DNA of 64,000 nt from DASRDR01 sp963812945 [NCBI: uncultured Candidatus Rokubacteria bacterium] (GTDB lineage Bacteria; Methylomirabilota; Methylomirabilia; Rokubacteriales): positions 1,798,001 through 1,862,000 of the forward strand of contig CAWEXD010000008.1 in the NCBI GenBank assembly GCA_963812945.1, in the 5' to 3' direction. The translations under genes and the position numbers were made by a program. The notes under the pieces are model-generated. The model had not been told where the DNA came from, did not search any database, and saw only the letters and a program-made list of their open reading frames with translations. Position 1 is the first letter of the stretch. The number at the start of each line of letters is the position of its first letter. This document shows, in pieces, positions 1 to 7,938 of the stretch.

Positions 1-248
1 GCCTCGGGCGCCCCGTACTCAGTACGGCACGTCGAGCTCGTCGGATACCGCGGGCACCTGAAGAGCATCGTGGAGATGGAAAAGCCGACCTACACCCCGG
101 TGCAGCAGACCGTCGAGCGCTCCGGCACCCTCTTCGTCTCGCTCCAGGATCTCGACGCCACGAAGCCGGCCGGCTCCATGAAGATCCGGGTGGAGACCAT
201 CACCCACTACCTCGGCGGGCACGCGAAGGGGATCATCGCGCGAAAGAG
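1..248 (+). CDS. partial unrecognised coding fragment, 5' cut by window edge, 3' cut by a rearrangement junction
   Basis: The + frame is open from base 1 and reads like real protein for about 80 residues (for example GTLFVSLQDLDATKPAGSM followed by KIRVETITHYLGG). I do not recognise the family. Near position 250 the reading becomes meaningless, and the antisense of the following bases encodes a different protein (the SGNH-type hydrolase). This is therefore the remnant of a gene whose 3' end was lost or moved at an inversion or assembly joint. There is no start codon or RBS in view because the gene enters from the left edge. Confidence 0.45.
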
Positions 249-249
249 G

Positions 250-658
250 GTTGGCCTTGGGCACCACACTTCGCCGGAGCAGCTCCTCCAGCCTCCGGGT
301 CAGCTCCTCGAGCTGGCCGCGCCCGTAGGCCATCTCCTCGACCCGGTCCCCCTTGTGCGCCACCGACTCGACGTCATAGGCATGGTCGTCCTCCAGCATC
401 CGGAGGACGTCGTTCAGCGGATAGTCGAACCATGAGTCGCCCTCGGCGACGAGAACGCCGGCCGTGGGCCGGGTCCCCCGCTGCCCGCACTCGCGCCGCG
501 TCGGCGGCGGCGGCCGCAGGTCTCGCTCGCGTCCTTGCCCGGAGGACCCTGGTTGCCCTGGAGCGACTCCGCAGCGCGGCCGACCGTAGCTTCAGGACCT
601 CGCGGGCCTCGGAACGGCCGACTTCGAGTGCCTTGCGCGTCATGCGATCAGCCGGCAT
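250..658 (-). pseudogene. SGNH/GDSL-like hydrolase, frameshifted and 3'-truncated
   Basis: The N-terminus reads MPADRMTRKALEVGRSEARE from the ATG at 658. After about 55 codons the frame must change to continue into VLVAEGDSWFDYPLNDVLRM, which carries the GDSW block I expect at the catalytic serine of SGNH-type hydrolases. The two frames are reconciled by removing one base from the C5 run at 475-479 of the + strand. The protein then continues to about position 250 (helical LEELTRRLEELLRR, then VVPKA), where the conserved core is lost at a junction with + strand coding sequence. It lies just upstream of the beta-barrel/peptidase-lipase pair and reads in the same direction. It may be a true pseudogene or a sequencing/assembly error. 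Confidence 0.5.
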
Positions 659-691
659 CGCCAGTCTCCTGTGGGTATGTGGGCGGGCGGG

Positions 692-1984
692 CTACTGGAT
701 CACCTCCATCGACACCGTGAACTCCGACGACGTCTTGAACCCGTTGGCCTCGTTCGCGCCGTCGGCGTACTTGAGCCTGATGCGGCCGTTGACGCCGCCC
801 GCCACGGTCTTCAGGACCGGCTCGAGCCCCTTCACCACGGTCAGCGGCACCACCAGGGAGACCTCGACGCGCCCCGCCCACTGGCTCCCTCTGGTACTGC
901 TGGTCGCGCGATCGTCGGCGAACCACCAGCCCTTCGCCATGATCTCGGCCGAGGGCGATCGCTCTCCGAACAGGCCGGGCAGCAGGAAGATCGGCGCCCA
1001 GGCGAACTGGCCCTGGACTCGGAAGGTGTCGCGCTGCGCGTCCGGTGGCGTCAGGGCCGGGTCCGTCTCCAGGAGATGCACGTACTGGGACGCCACTTCC
1101 AGGACCGGAGATATGGGAGCCCGCACCGCGGAATTGAAGAGCACGCGTCGCGTCCACGCCCACGGGAGGATCGTTCGCGCCCCCGCCGACAGCAGGAAGG
1201 TCGCCTGCGAGAGGTCCTGGTTGGCGACCAGCTCCCCCTCGACGAGCGCCGGCACGTACCATCTCGACGTCAGGCTCCGCTCGGCGCCGAGACGCAGCCC
1301 GAGCTTCGTGGTGACGTCGTCGTTGTCCGTGGACAGGCGGTTGTCGCTTCTCAGGTAGATCCGGGCGAAGTCGTTCGGCAAAAGCGACGGCACGTCCAGC
1401 ATCAGCGTCACGTTCCCCACCGTCTTCTTCGTGCCGTCCCGGAGCTCCTGATCAGGCGTGAAGCCGGGGTCGACCACCAGGGTGTACGGATCGATCGTGG
1501 TGACGGAAATCGGGACGAGGTGCATCACCGCGAGCGGACGGTACGAGCCGTCGGACCGGCGCTTCTCCGCCCGTATGCCGACGTCGATCATGTCCCCGGT
1601 CCTCACGCTCCCGGGAACGAGGTACAGGTAGGCGAGCCCCTCCGCCGTGATCAGGTCGACGCGCTCGGGCACCAGGGTCCTCGGCTCGTCGCCCAGCCGC
1701 CTGATGATCCACGTCCCCGGCGCGGCCAGGTTCCCGAGCCGATAGATCGGCGGCTCGCCGGGCAAGCCGACCTCCAGATTGTCATAGGCAACCTTGACGT
1801 AGCTCCGCGGCGTCAGCGATGGGTACTTCTTCGCGGTGTCATACGAGGCTCCGAGCTCGACGCGCTCCTCGGCCACCTCCTGCGCAGCGGCCAGACCGGT
1901 GCCGCCGTCCGGGCCCAACAGCCCGCCGCCGAGCAGCCCGGCGGCGAGGACTCCCACGAACCAGGCTGTTCGCATCTCCCTCAT
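692..1984 (-). CDS. secreted beta-barrel-like outer-membrane protein, unknown function
   Basis: The 430-residue product has a clear signal peptide (MREMRTAWFVGVLAAGLLGG, cleavage probably after an Ala near residue 34). The rest is rich in alternating polar/hydrophobic strands and aromatic residues, and the C-terminus is strand-like, ending in EFTVSMEVIQ. I do not recognise a family; the pattern suggests an outer-membrane or periplasmic beta protein. Its ATG overlaps the stop of the upstream peptidase-lipase gene by four bases, so the two are translationally coupled and probably work together. The start is the only one giving a signal peptide. The localisation is inference from composition. 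Confidence 0.6.
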   Translation of the reverse strand: MREMRTAWFVGVLAAGLLGGGLLGPDGGTGLAAAQEVAEERVELGASYDTAKKYPSLTPRSYVKVAYDNLEVGLPGEPPIYRLGNLAAPGTWIIRRLGDEPRTLVPERVDLITAEGLAYLYLVPGSVRTGDMIDVGIRAEKRRSDGSYRPLAVMHLVPISVTTIDPYTLVVDPGFTPDQELRDGTKKTVGNVTLMLDVPSLLPNDFARIYLRSDNRLSTDNDDVTTKLGLRLGAERSLTSRWYVPALVEGELVANQDLSQATFLLSAGARTILPWAWTRRVLFNSAVRAPISPVLEVASQYVHLLETDPALTPPDAQRDTFRVQGQFAWAPIFLLPGLFGERSPSAEIMAKGWWFADDRATSSTRGSQWAGRVEVSLVVPLTVVKGLEPVLKTVAGGVNGRIRLKYADGANEANGFKTSSEFTVSMEVIQ

Positions 1985-4467
1985 GCCTCCGTCGAGCCCA
2001 CGATGCTTTCGATGAGCTGGCCCACCGACTGCTTCCCGTCGTCCAGCAGGCTCCCGTCCGCCGGGTAGAAGTCACCGGGTACCGCCTGCCGCAGCACGGC
2101 GTCGAGGTCCCGGAGGGCGACCTCCGAGAACACCGAGTCGAGCCGCTCGGGCGCGAGCTTCGAGGGCGGCCCGTCCAGCCACTTGGGCTGTCGCTTGACC
2201 GCCACCGCGTAGGCCAGCATCAGCAACGCGGCCTCGATGGGGCTCCGGATGCGGTCGACGAACCAGCGAAACGTCTTCGTCCCGTCGGAGAACGCGTCGG
2301 TCGGCACCATCCCGATCCCCTCGTTCTGACAGAACTGGGCGACGTTGCCCTCCATGAGATCGGACACCAGGAGCTTCCCGAGCGTCTGCTGCGAGAACGC
2401 CTTCAGCCCCGCCTCGGTCTCGTGGTTCAGGTTCCTCGCCATCGTCTGGATCTTCGCGAGGCCCCCGAACCAGCGCGACACGGCTGAAGGAGGCGCCGCT
2501 GCCGCCGCCGGGGCGCGGGCTGCCCGGACTCCGCGCGCGGCGGCGCGGGCAGGGGCTGGCCCGGCACCGGTCTGGGTTCCCTTGATCAAGGTGATCACGC
2601 TCTGCAGCGTGCGGGCGTCGTTGTCGAACTCCCCGTGCGTCGCGCTCTGCGAGCTCGGTCCGGGGGCGACGACAGATCGGAGGCGCCCTGGAACCAGCTC
2701 CGCCATTTCCGACTCGAAGTACTTCTGCATCCCGAGGATGGGTGTCTGCACGCCGTGCTCGAACGACTCGGAGACCAGGTAGAGGAGCGAGCGCCCGTAT
2801 CCCACGATCGGGCGGCAGGTCGGGTCGCGCTCCTCTTGCTCGTCCGTCAGGTGGAACTGCGTGTACTGCTCGACGCGTCCCGAGAGGAGATGCCGGATCA
2901 CGGTGTCCTTGAACTCGGCCACCGTCACTGCCGGCGCCAGGAACGTCACGCTCTTGAAGGACCAGCCCTTCGCCGCCAGGGCCTTGACGACGTAGCTGTG
3001 CACGATGCCGCCCGCCGAGTGGCCGACCAGATGAAGTCGCACGCGCTTCGGCTCGAAGGCCTTCGTTTCCTCGGCGACCTGGTAGAGGATGCGCGCTCCG
3101 CTCTTCGCGCTCTCGCTGATGGCCCGCGCGTTCTGCTTCATCTCGCCCCAGATGACCGAGCCGGGCCGCGCGAGCGCGCGCTCCAGCCGCTGGTTCCACC
3201 AGTTCTGCAGCCGCTCGATGACGCCGGCCGTCGGCTTCGCGATGCCTTCGACCTCGTCCTCGAGCTTGTTCCGCAGCGTCGCGAACAAGTCCGTCTCCCA
3301 CATCAGGAAGATTGGGAAGATCCGGGCCTCGTACAGGGCCGGAATCCACCGCGCCGCGGTGTCGGCGGCCGTCTCCTCTCCCGTGAGCCCGCCGTGCGCG
3401 TAGATGGCGACGTCGATGACGTCCGTCTTGGAGAGCTTCCACTGCCGGCGGAACTCGTCGAGATGCAGGGTGACCAGGGCCTTGAGGTCGTCCGCGCTGG
3501 TCCTGAACTCCCCGGTCTCGCTCAGCTCGCCGTTGTTCTCCATGTCGACGATGAACGGCGACAGCTCGCGGTTGCGCAGCACCCGGTCCGCCGAGAGACT
3601 GACCTTGTGCGGCTGGGGCATGCGAAGCGACAGTGCCTCAGAGACGGCCACGTGGGCGGCGGTCACCACGCCCAGCTGCGGCACCCAGCAGTCCATCGCA
3701 TGCTCGAGCCAGTCCCGATAGGTCAGGATGCCGAGTCCGCCGGCGCCCCACGCCGTGCCCCACGAGTTGAGGACGATGAACCCCTCCCTCGTGTAGCCGA
3801 CCAGCACGAACGCGTGCCCCCCGTCGTCGGGCAGGGCCTTCTGGTATGGAATCGGCCAGGGCGTCTTCGGCTGGGGCCGGACATTCAAGCCGAGGTTCCA
3901 CCCGGAATGACAGACGGCGCTCGCGTACAGCACACCGACCTCCGCCAGCGCCACGTGCATGTCCGTCACGGATCGGGTGTCGACGCGGTAGTACGCGCCC
4001 AGGGGGCGCCGCGCCCCGTTCTGCCACCAGTCCACGGTCGGGTCCTTCCGCGCAGGCGGGACCTTCTTCGGGTCGGTCGTCGGCCACAGCTCGTCCGCGC
4101 AGACGCCGTGCCGGTACCATCCCTTCATGGCACCCCGCAGACTGGACCCGCTATCGTCCTCGCCAGGAAACTCGTCGTAGCGGCGAGCCATGGAGTAGAT
4201 CATGAACGGCGACACCGGCGTCTCCCGCGCCCGGCCGGCCATCTGGAGGAGGAAGTTCACGACGTTGGCGAGCGCGAAGCCGGTACACGCGCTGGTGTCA
4301 CGCTGATCCAGGATTGGCAGCTTCACACCGCGCCGGCCGAGCGAGTTCAGGGCAGCCTCCGGCGCTTCCCGTACGTGCGGCATGTAGACGCGATCGCGCA
4401 GGTCGACGAGATCGGGGACGACGACGCGCTTGAACTCGGGCTCTTTGGCGGCGCGTTTCCGTGCCAT
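1981..4467 (-). CDS. papain-like cysteine peptidase fused to alpha/beta-hydrolase (lipase-like) domain
   Basis: The 828-residue protein has two catalytic halves. Residues about 15-270 are a C1-type peptidase: LPILDQRDTSACTGFALAN holds the catalytic Cys61, DDGGHAFVLVGY the His218 and NSWGTAWG the Asn234. There is no pro-peptide and no signal peptide, so it is predicted cytoplasmic unless exported another way. Residues about 345-580 form an alpha/beta hydrolase of PGAP1/lipase type, with AIYAHGGLTG as oxyanion strand and LHLVGHSAGG carrying Ser484. A Pro/Ala-rich linker near 645-675 leads to a helical C-terminal domain I do not recognise. It is coupled by a 4-base overlap to the downstream barrel-like gene. 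The substrate is unknown. The combination resembles effector-type fusions more than housekeeping enzymes, which is inference. Confidence 0.75.
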   Translation of the reverse strand: MARKRAAKEPEFKRVVVPDLVDLRDRVYMPHVREAPEAALNSLGRRGVKLPILDQRDTSACTGFALANVVNFLLQMAGRARETPVSPFMIYSMARRYDEFPGEDDSGSSLRGAMKGWYRHGVCADELWPTTDPKKVPPARKDPTVDWWQNGARRPLGAYYRVDTRSVTDMHVALAEVGVLYASAVCHSGWNLGLNVRPQPKTPWPIPYQKALPDDGGHAFVLVGYTREGFIVLNSWGTAWGAGGLGILTYRDWLEHAMDCWVPQLGVVTAAHVAVSEALSLRMPQPHKVSLSADRVLRNRELSPFIVDMENNGELSETGEFRTSADDLKALVTLHLDEFRRQWKLSKTDVIDVAIYAHGGLTGEETAADTAARWIPALYEARIFPIFLMWETDLFATLRNKLEDEVEGIAKPTAGVIERLQNWWNQRLERALARPGSVIWGEMKQNARAISESAKSGARILYQVAEETKAFEPKRVRLHLVGHSAGGIVHSYVVKALAAKGWSFKSVTFLAPAVTVAEFKDTVIRHLLSGRVEQYTQFHLTDEQEERDPTCRPIVGYGRSLLYLVSESFEHGVQTPILGMQKYFESEMAELVPGRLRSVVAPGPSSQSATHGEFDNDARTLQSVITLIKGTQTGAGPAPARAAARGVRAARAPAAAAAPPSAVSRWFGGLAKIQTMARNLNHETEAGLKAFSQQTLGKLLVSDLMEGNVAQFCQNEGIGMVPTDAFSDGTKTFRWFVDRIRSPIEAALLMLAYAVAVKRQPKWLDGPPSKLAPERLDSVFSEVALRDLDAVLRQAVPGDFYPADGSLLDDGKQSVGQLIESIVGSTEA

Positions 4468-5078
4468 CTTTCCTCCCCCTTCGCTTCGGCCGAGCTGATC
4501 AGGTTGGATCCCGTAGCCGGGGGTCTTTGCCCCGCTACTCCCGTGATGTCAGGTCGCCGATGGCCACCCGATTATCGCCCCATCCGCCGCTTTCCAAGAT
4601 TCCGGCGAGCGGCCCGCGAGTCGGGTTGGAGTTCGATCGCGAGTTCGGTCGGAGGGCTGCAACCCATGTGCCGGCGGCCATCGCGCCACACCGAGATCCC
4701 GGGACATCGCTCAGGAGCGCGTCACTGGATGGATACGCCGGGGGAAGAACGCTCTGGTCATGGGGAGTTCGCGAAGGAGGTCCGCTTCGGTGCGCGCATG
4801 CCCAGGACCTCCCAGGGGCCGGCAACCTCAGATCTGGAAGCAATGACGAGACAGGGTGGTGGTGCAAGCCTGACCACTAGTGGTGGGCCGCTGCAAGGCG
4901 ACCGCCATTTCGGCGGGACGCGGCCGCGCCAGCCAGGCCGGCCGCTTCTTGACACTGCCCGCCTGCCCACGGGAGGATTGGGCCGCGTCGTCACCGACGG
5001 CCGGCACCTGGGCGCGACCCGCGCGCTGGTGTCGTCGCCAAGCCACGCGGCCCGCGCAAGGTGGGGTGAGCCACACGC
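4468..5078. other. 611-bp gene-free region between divergent genes
   Basis: Neither strand holds a convincing gene; the open frames here lack an RBS and a coherent protein pattern. A strong hairpin lies at 4513-4538. The left end contains the purine-rich ribosome site of the leftward peptidase-lipase gene (GGGGGAGGAAAG read on the minus strand), and the right end leads into the acyl-CoA ligase. Both divergent promoters must lie here, but I see no confident -35/-10 pair. Confidence 0.5.
4513..4538. promoter_or_regulatory. leader hairpin upstream of the peptidase-lipase gene
   Basis: GTAGC at 4513-4517 pairs with GCTAC at 4534-4538, and inside it GGGG pairs with CCCC around a short loop. It lies 45-70 bases upstream of the leftward ATG at 4467. 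Read on the minus strand the loop contains GCAAAGAC, which recalls the GCAAAGCC block of c-di-GMP-I riboswitches, but the rest of that fold is absent. I call it only an unassigned hairpin. Confidence 0.3.
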
Positions 5079-6668
5079 ATGATCGTCAGGAGCACCGGCC
5101 CGGCCATCACCGTCCCCGAGGTTGCCGTCACGCCGTACGTGCTCCGCCACGCCGCGCGCCTCGGCGAGAAGCCCGCGATCATCGAGGGGCCGAGCGGGCG
5201 CGTGCTGACCTACCGGCAGCTCGCCGAGGGCGTGGCGCGAGCGGCCGCCGGCCTCGAGCGCCGAGGGTTCGGCAAGGGCGACGTCCTCGCGATCTACTGC
5301 CCGAACCTTCCCGAGTACGCGATCGTCTTCCTCGCCGTGGCGTCGCTCGGGGCGATCAACACGACCGTGAATCCCCTCTACACGGTCGAAGAGCTCGCGA
5401 CCCAGCTCCGGGACTCCGGCGCCCGGCTGCTCGTCACCGTCCCGGCCTTCCTCGACAAGGCCCGTGAGGCGGCGGCGCGGACCGCCGTCCGCGAGATCTT
5501 CGTCCTGGGCGCGGCAGAGGGCGCGACGCCGTTCGAGCGCCTCCTGGAATCGCCGCCCGCCCCGGCGGCCCCGCCGATCGACGTGAGGCGAGACGTCGTC
5601 GTGCTGCCCTACTCGAGCGGCACGACCGGCTTGCCGAAGGGCGTGATGCTCACCCACTGGAACCTCGTCGCCAACCTCGCCCAGTGCGCGGGCGCCGAGA
5701 ATTTCGACGCGTTCAAGGAGCGGGACACCATCATCGCGGTGCTGCCCTTCTTCCACATCTACGGCATGGTCGTCTGCATGCTGCTCCCGCTGGCCGAGGG
5801 CGGCACGGTCGTCACCATGCCCCGCTTCGATCTCCAGAGCTTTCTGGCCATCCTCGCGAAGTACCGGGTGACGATCGCGCCGCTCGTGCCGCCGATCGTG
5901 CTGGGCCTGGCCAAGTACCCCGCGCTCGGCGAGCTCGACCTGTCGAGCCTTCGGCTGGTCTTCTCGGGAGCGGCCCCGCTCGGTGAGGAGCTGGCCCGCG
6001 GGCTGAGCGCGCGCCTCGGCTGCCCCGTCGTGCAGGGCTACGGGATGACCGAGGCGAGCCCGGTCACCCACCTGAGCCCGACGCACGACGCTCCGTTCAA
6101 GCCCGGGTCGATCGGCCGCGTCGTGCCCAACACCGAGGTGAAGCTGGTGGCGGTCGACACCACCCGGCCCGTGACGGGACCCGGGCAGGACGGGGAGCTC
6201 TGGATTCGCGGACCGCAGATCATGAAGGGGTACCTGAACCGCCCGCAGGACACGGCGAGCGCGGTCGACGGCGAGGGCTGGTACCACACCGGAGACGTCG
6301 GCCACGTCGACGACGACGGCTTCTTCTACATCGTCGATCGCACGAAGGAGCTGATCAAGTACAAGGGCCTGCAGGTGGCCCCGGCCGAGCTGGAAGCCTT
6401 GCTGCTGGTGCACCCGGCCGTGCTCGACGCCGCCGTCGTCCGGAGCCCCGACGAGGAGGCCGGAGAGGTGCCGAAGGCCTTCGTGGTCCTGAAGGCGGAC
6501 GAGGCGTCGCGGGCCGTCTCCGCCGAGACCCTCATGGCCTTCGTCGCCGAGCGCGTGGCGCCGCACAAGCGCATCCGCCGCGTGGAATTCATCGACCAGA
6601 TCCCGAAATCGGCCTCGGGCAAGATTCTCCGGCGGCTGCTCGTCCAGCGGGATGCCGCGGCGCCCTGA
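5079..6668 (+). CDS. AMP-forming acyl-CoA / 4-coumarate-CoA ligase-like enzyme
   Basis: The 529-residue member of the ANL superfamily would activate a carboxylic acid with ATP and transfer it to CoA. The P-loop motif is SSGTTGLPKGV (about residues 180-190), followed by the adenylate site YGMTEASP, the box GELWIRGPQIMKGYLN, the hinge region WYHTGDVGHVDDDGF and the C-terminal PKSASGKILRR with the adenylation lysine. Length matches 4-coumarate-CoA ligase-type enzymes. No CoA-dependent partner genes are adjacent, so the acid substrate (aryl or medium-chain) cannot be chosen. The ATG at 5079 follows a GGTGGGG stretch. The next gene converges on it. Confidence 0.85.
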   Translation: MIVRSTGPAITVPEVAVTPYVLRHAARLGEKPAIIEGPSGRVLTYRQLAEGVARAAAGLERRGFGKGDVLAIYCPNLPEYAIVFLAVASLGAINTTVNPLYTVEELATQLRDSGARLLVTVPAFLDKAREAAARTAVREIFVLGAAEGATPFERLLESPPAPAAPPIDVRRDVVVLPYSSGTTGLPKGVMLTHWNLVANLAQCAGAENFDAFKERDTIIAVLPFFHIYGMVVCMLLPLAEGGTVVTMPRFDLQSFLAILAKYRVTIAPLVPPIVLGLAKYPALGELDLSSLRLVFSGAAPLGEELARGLSARLGCPVVQGYGMTEASPVTHLSPTHDAPFKPGSIGRVVPNTEVKLVAVDTTRPVTGPGQDGELWIRGPQIMKGYLNRPQDTASAVDGEGWYHTGDVGHVDDDGFFYIVDRTKELIKYKGLQVAPAELEALLLVHPAVLDAAVVRSPDEEAGEVPKAFVVLKADEASRAVSAETLMAFVAERVAPHKRIRRVEFIDQIPKSASGKILRRLLVQRDAAAP

Positions 6669-6671
6669 GCG

Positions 6672-6694
6672 CCGGGAGCCGATTCAGCTCCCGG
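6672..6694 (+). terminator. terminator-like hairpin between convergent genes
   Basis: CCGGGAGC at 6672-6679 pairs perfectly with GCTCCCGG at 6687-6694 around a 7-base loop, a few bases after the ligase stop. It also lies just past the stop of the convergent glycosyltransferase gene. No T-run follows, so its role as a terminator rests on position and stem strength. Confidence 0.4.
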
Positions 6695-6715
6695 GCTCCG
6701 TCCCGTCCAAGCCCG

Positions 6716-7819
6716 TCAGCGTATAGGGGAATCAGCTGGCGCGGCCCCGAGGCACGTCGCGACGACATATTCGCAGAGACGCTCGACCGTGTGATGGCGC
6801 AGGACGTGGTCTCGGGCCGCCGTGGCCATGCGCGTGAGACGCGGCTTGTCCGCGAGGGCCGCGACGATCACCCTGGCGAGGTCGGCCCCCTCCACTCCGT
6901 AGTAGAGGCAGTGCACCCCGTCCTCGAGGGGGGCGTGCCGGTGAATGGTCGGATGGTTGATCACCGGCACCGTCCCGCACAGCGGTGCCTCGTAGTGTCG
7001 AAAGCAGTCCCAGCCGTAGCCCTCGGGAGACCACGCCAGCCAGGCCCGGGCGCACCGCGCATAGAAGTCCGCGGGCGAGAGGCGTTCCCGCGCCACGTCG
7101 ATCCGATAGCCCCGCCGCGCGAGGTCCTCGAGCTGTGTCACCCCCTCGCTCCGCACGGTGGAGGACGATTCCACTCGACCGGCGAAAAACACGTCCACTG
7201 TCTTCTCGGCTGTGCCGGCGCTCGTGATCGCGGCGATCCGCTCAGGGGTGAGGCCCAGTGACAGTGGGTGGAGCTTCTCGATCCGCCGGCGCATCCGAGG
7301 TGACTCCCGCTGGCGCAGTGTCGGGAGCCGGCGCCCGCTCGTCCGGAGGAACGCCTTCCAGTGATCGGCGGGTAGCTCCCGCTTGAAATAGGCACGGCTA
7401 CGGTCGAGCAATCGGATCTTGTGACGCATGATCACCGGGTCGTCGGCGAGATCCACGATGGCCACGGGCGTCGTGGTCTGGCGAAGCGCCAGGAACGGCC
7501 CGAGATGGCGCAGGAGGAGCGGACCTGCCCGGTAGCCGTGGCGACCCGCGAGCGCCGCCACGAACCTCGGCGCCCAGGGTGGGTCGGCCGGGGGGTAGCA
7601 GGCGACCAGGTCGAACTCGCCGGTCCGGAGCGCGCGCAGGACCGTCCGGAAATGGCGCGGCGCGAACGGCTCATGGGGCGCAGACTCGATGTCCTCGGGC
7701 GCATGCCCGGTCCAGAGACAGAGCGTTCGCTCAGGCCAGACGCGCCCGAAGAGCGAGTATTCGCCGATCTCGAGGATGCGCGGATGGGACGACGTCACCG
7801 CCGGCTCCGAGAAGACCAC
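6716..7819 (-). CDS. glycosyltransferase with CgeB/PF13524-like C-terminal domain
   Basis: The 367-residue protein would transfer a sugar in surface-glycan assembly. The C-terminal half has the pattern of the glyco_trans_1_2 domain: KTVDVFFAGRVE, then FYARCARAWLAWSPEGYGWD, FRHYEAPLCGTVPVINHP and a final helix near HTVERLCEYV. I chose GTG at 7819 because codons further upstream read as non-protein and run towards the divergent neighbour; GGAG lies five bases before this GTG. It is divergent from the GT4 gene at 7939, with about 120 bp for both promoters. Donor and acceptor are unknown. Confidence 0.7.
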   Translation of the reverse strand: MVFSEPAVTSSHPRILEIGEYSLFGRVWPERTLCLWTGHAPEDIESAPHEPFAPRHFRTVLRALRTGEFDLVACYPPADPPWAPRFVAALAGRHGYRAGPLLLRHLGPFLALRQTTTPVAIVDLADDPVIMRHKIRLLDRSRAYFKRELPADHWKAFLRTSGRRLPTLRQRESPRMRRRIEKLHPLSLGLTPERIAAITSAGTAEKTVDVFFAGRVESSSTVRSEGVTQLEDLARRGYRIDVARERLSPADFYARCARAWLAWSPEGYGWDCFRHYEAPLCGTVPVINHPTIHRHAPLEDGVHCLYYGVEGADLARVIVAALADKPRLTRMATAARDHVLRHHTVERLCEYVVATCLGAAPADSPIR

Positions 7820-7938
7820 CGTCTCCGGGGCAAGGTCAAGCCCCGGAACGGCCCCGCGGTGTCGCGACCCGGAAGGGTGTTGCCGGGCAGCGGCGCCAGG
7901 GCTACGCTGATGCGGCTCATGAGGGAGCCGCACGACAC

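Noticed and set aside
4513-4538. Possible c-di-GMP-I riboswitch
   Set aside because: Only a GCAAAGAC loop and one hairpin are present; the second helix and the tetraloop-receptor parts are missing.
2635-5082. An 815-codon + frame over the peptidase-lipase gene
   Set aside because: It is antisense to a protein with clear catalytic motifs and has no recognisable features of its own.
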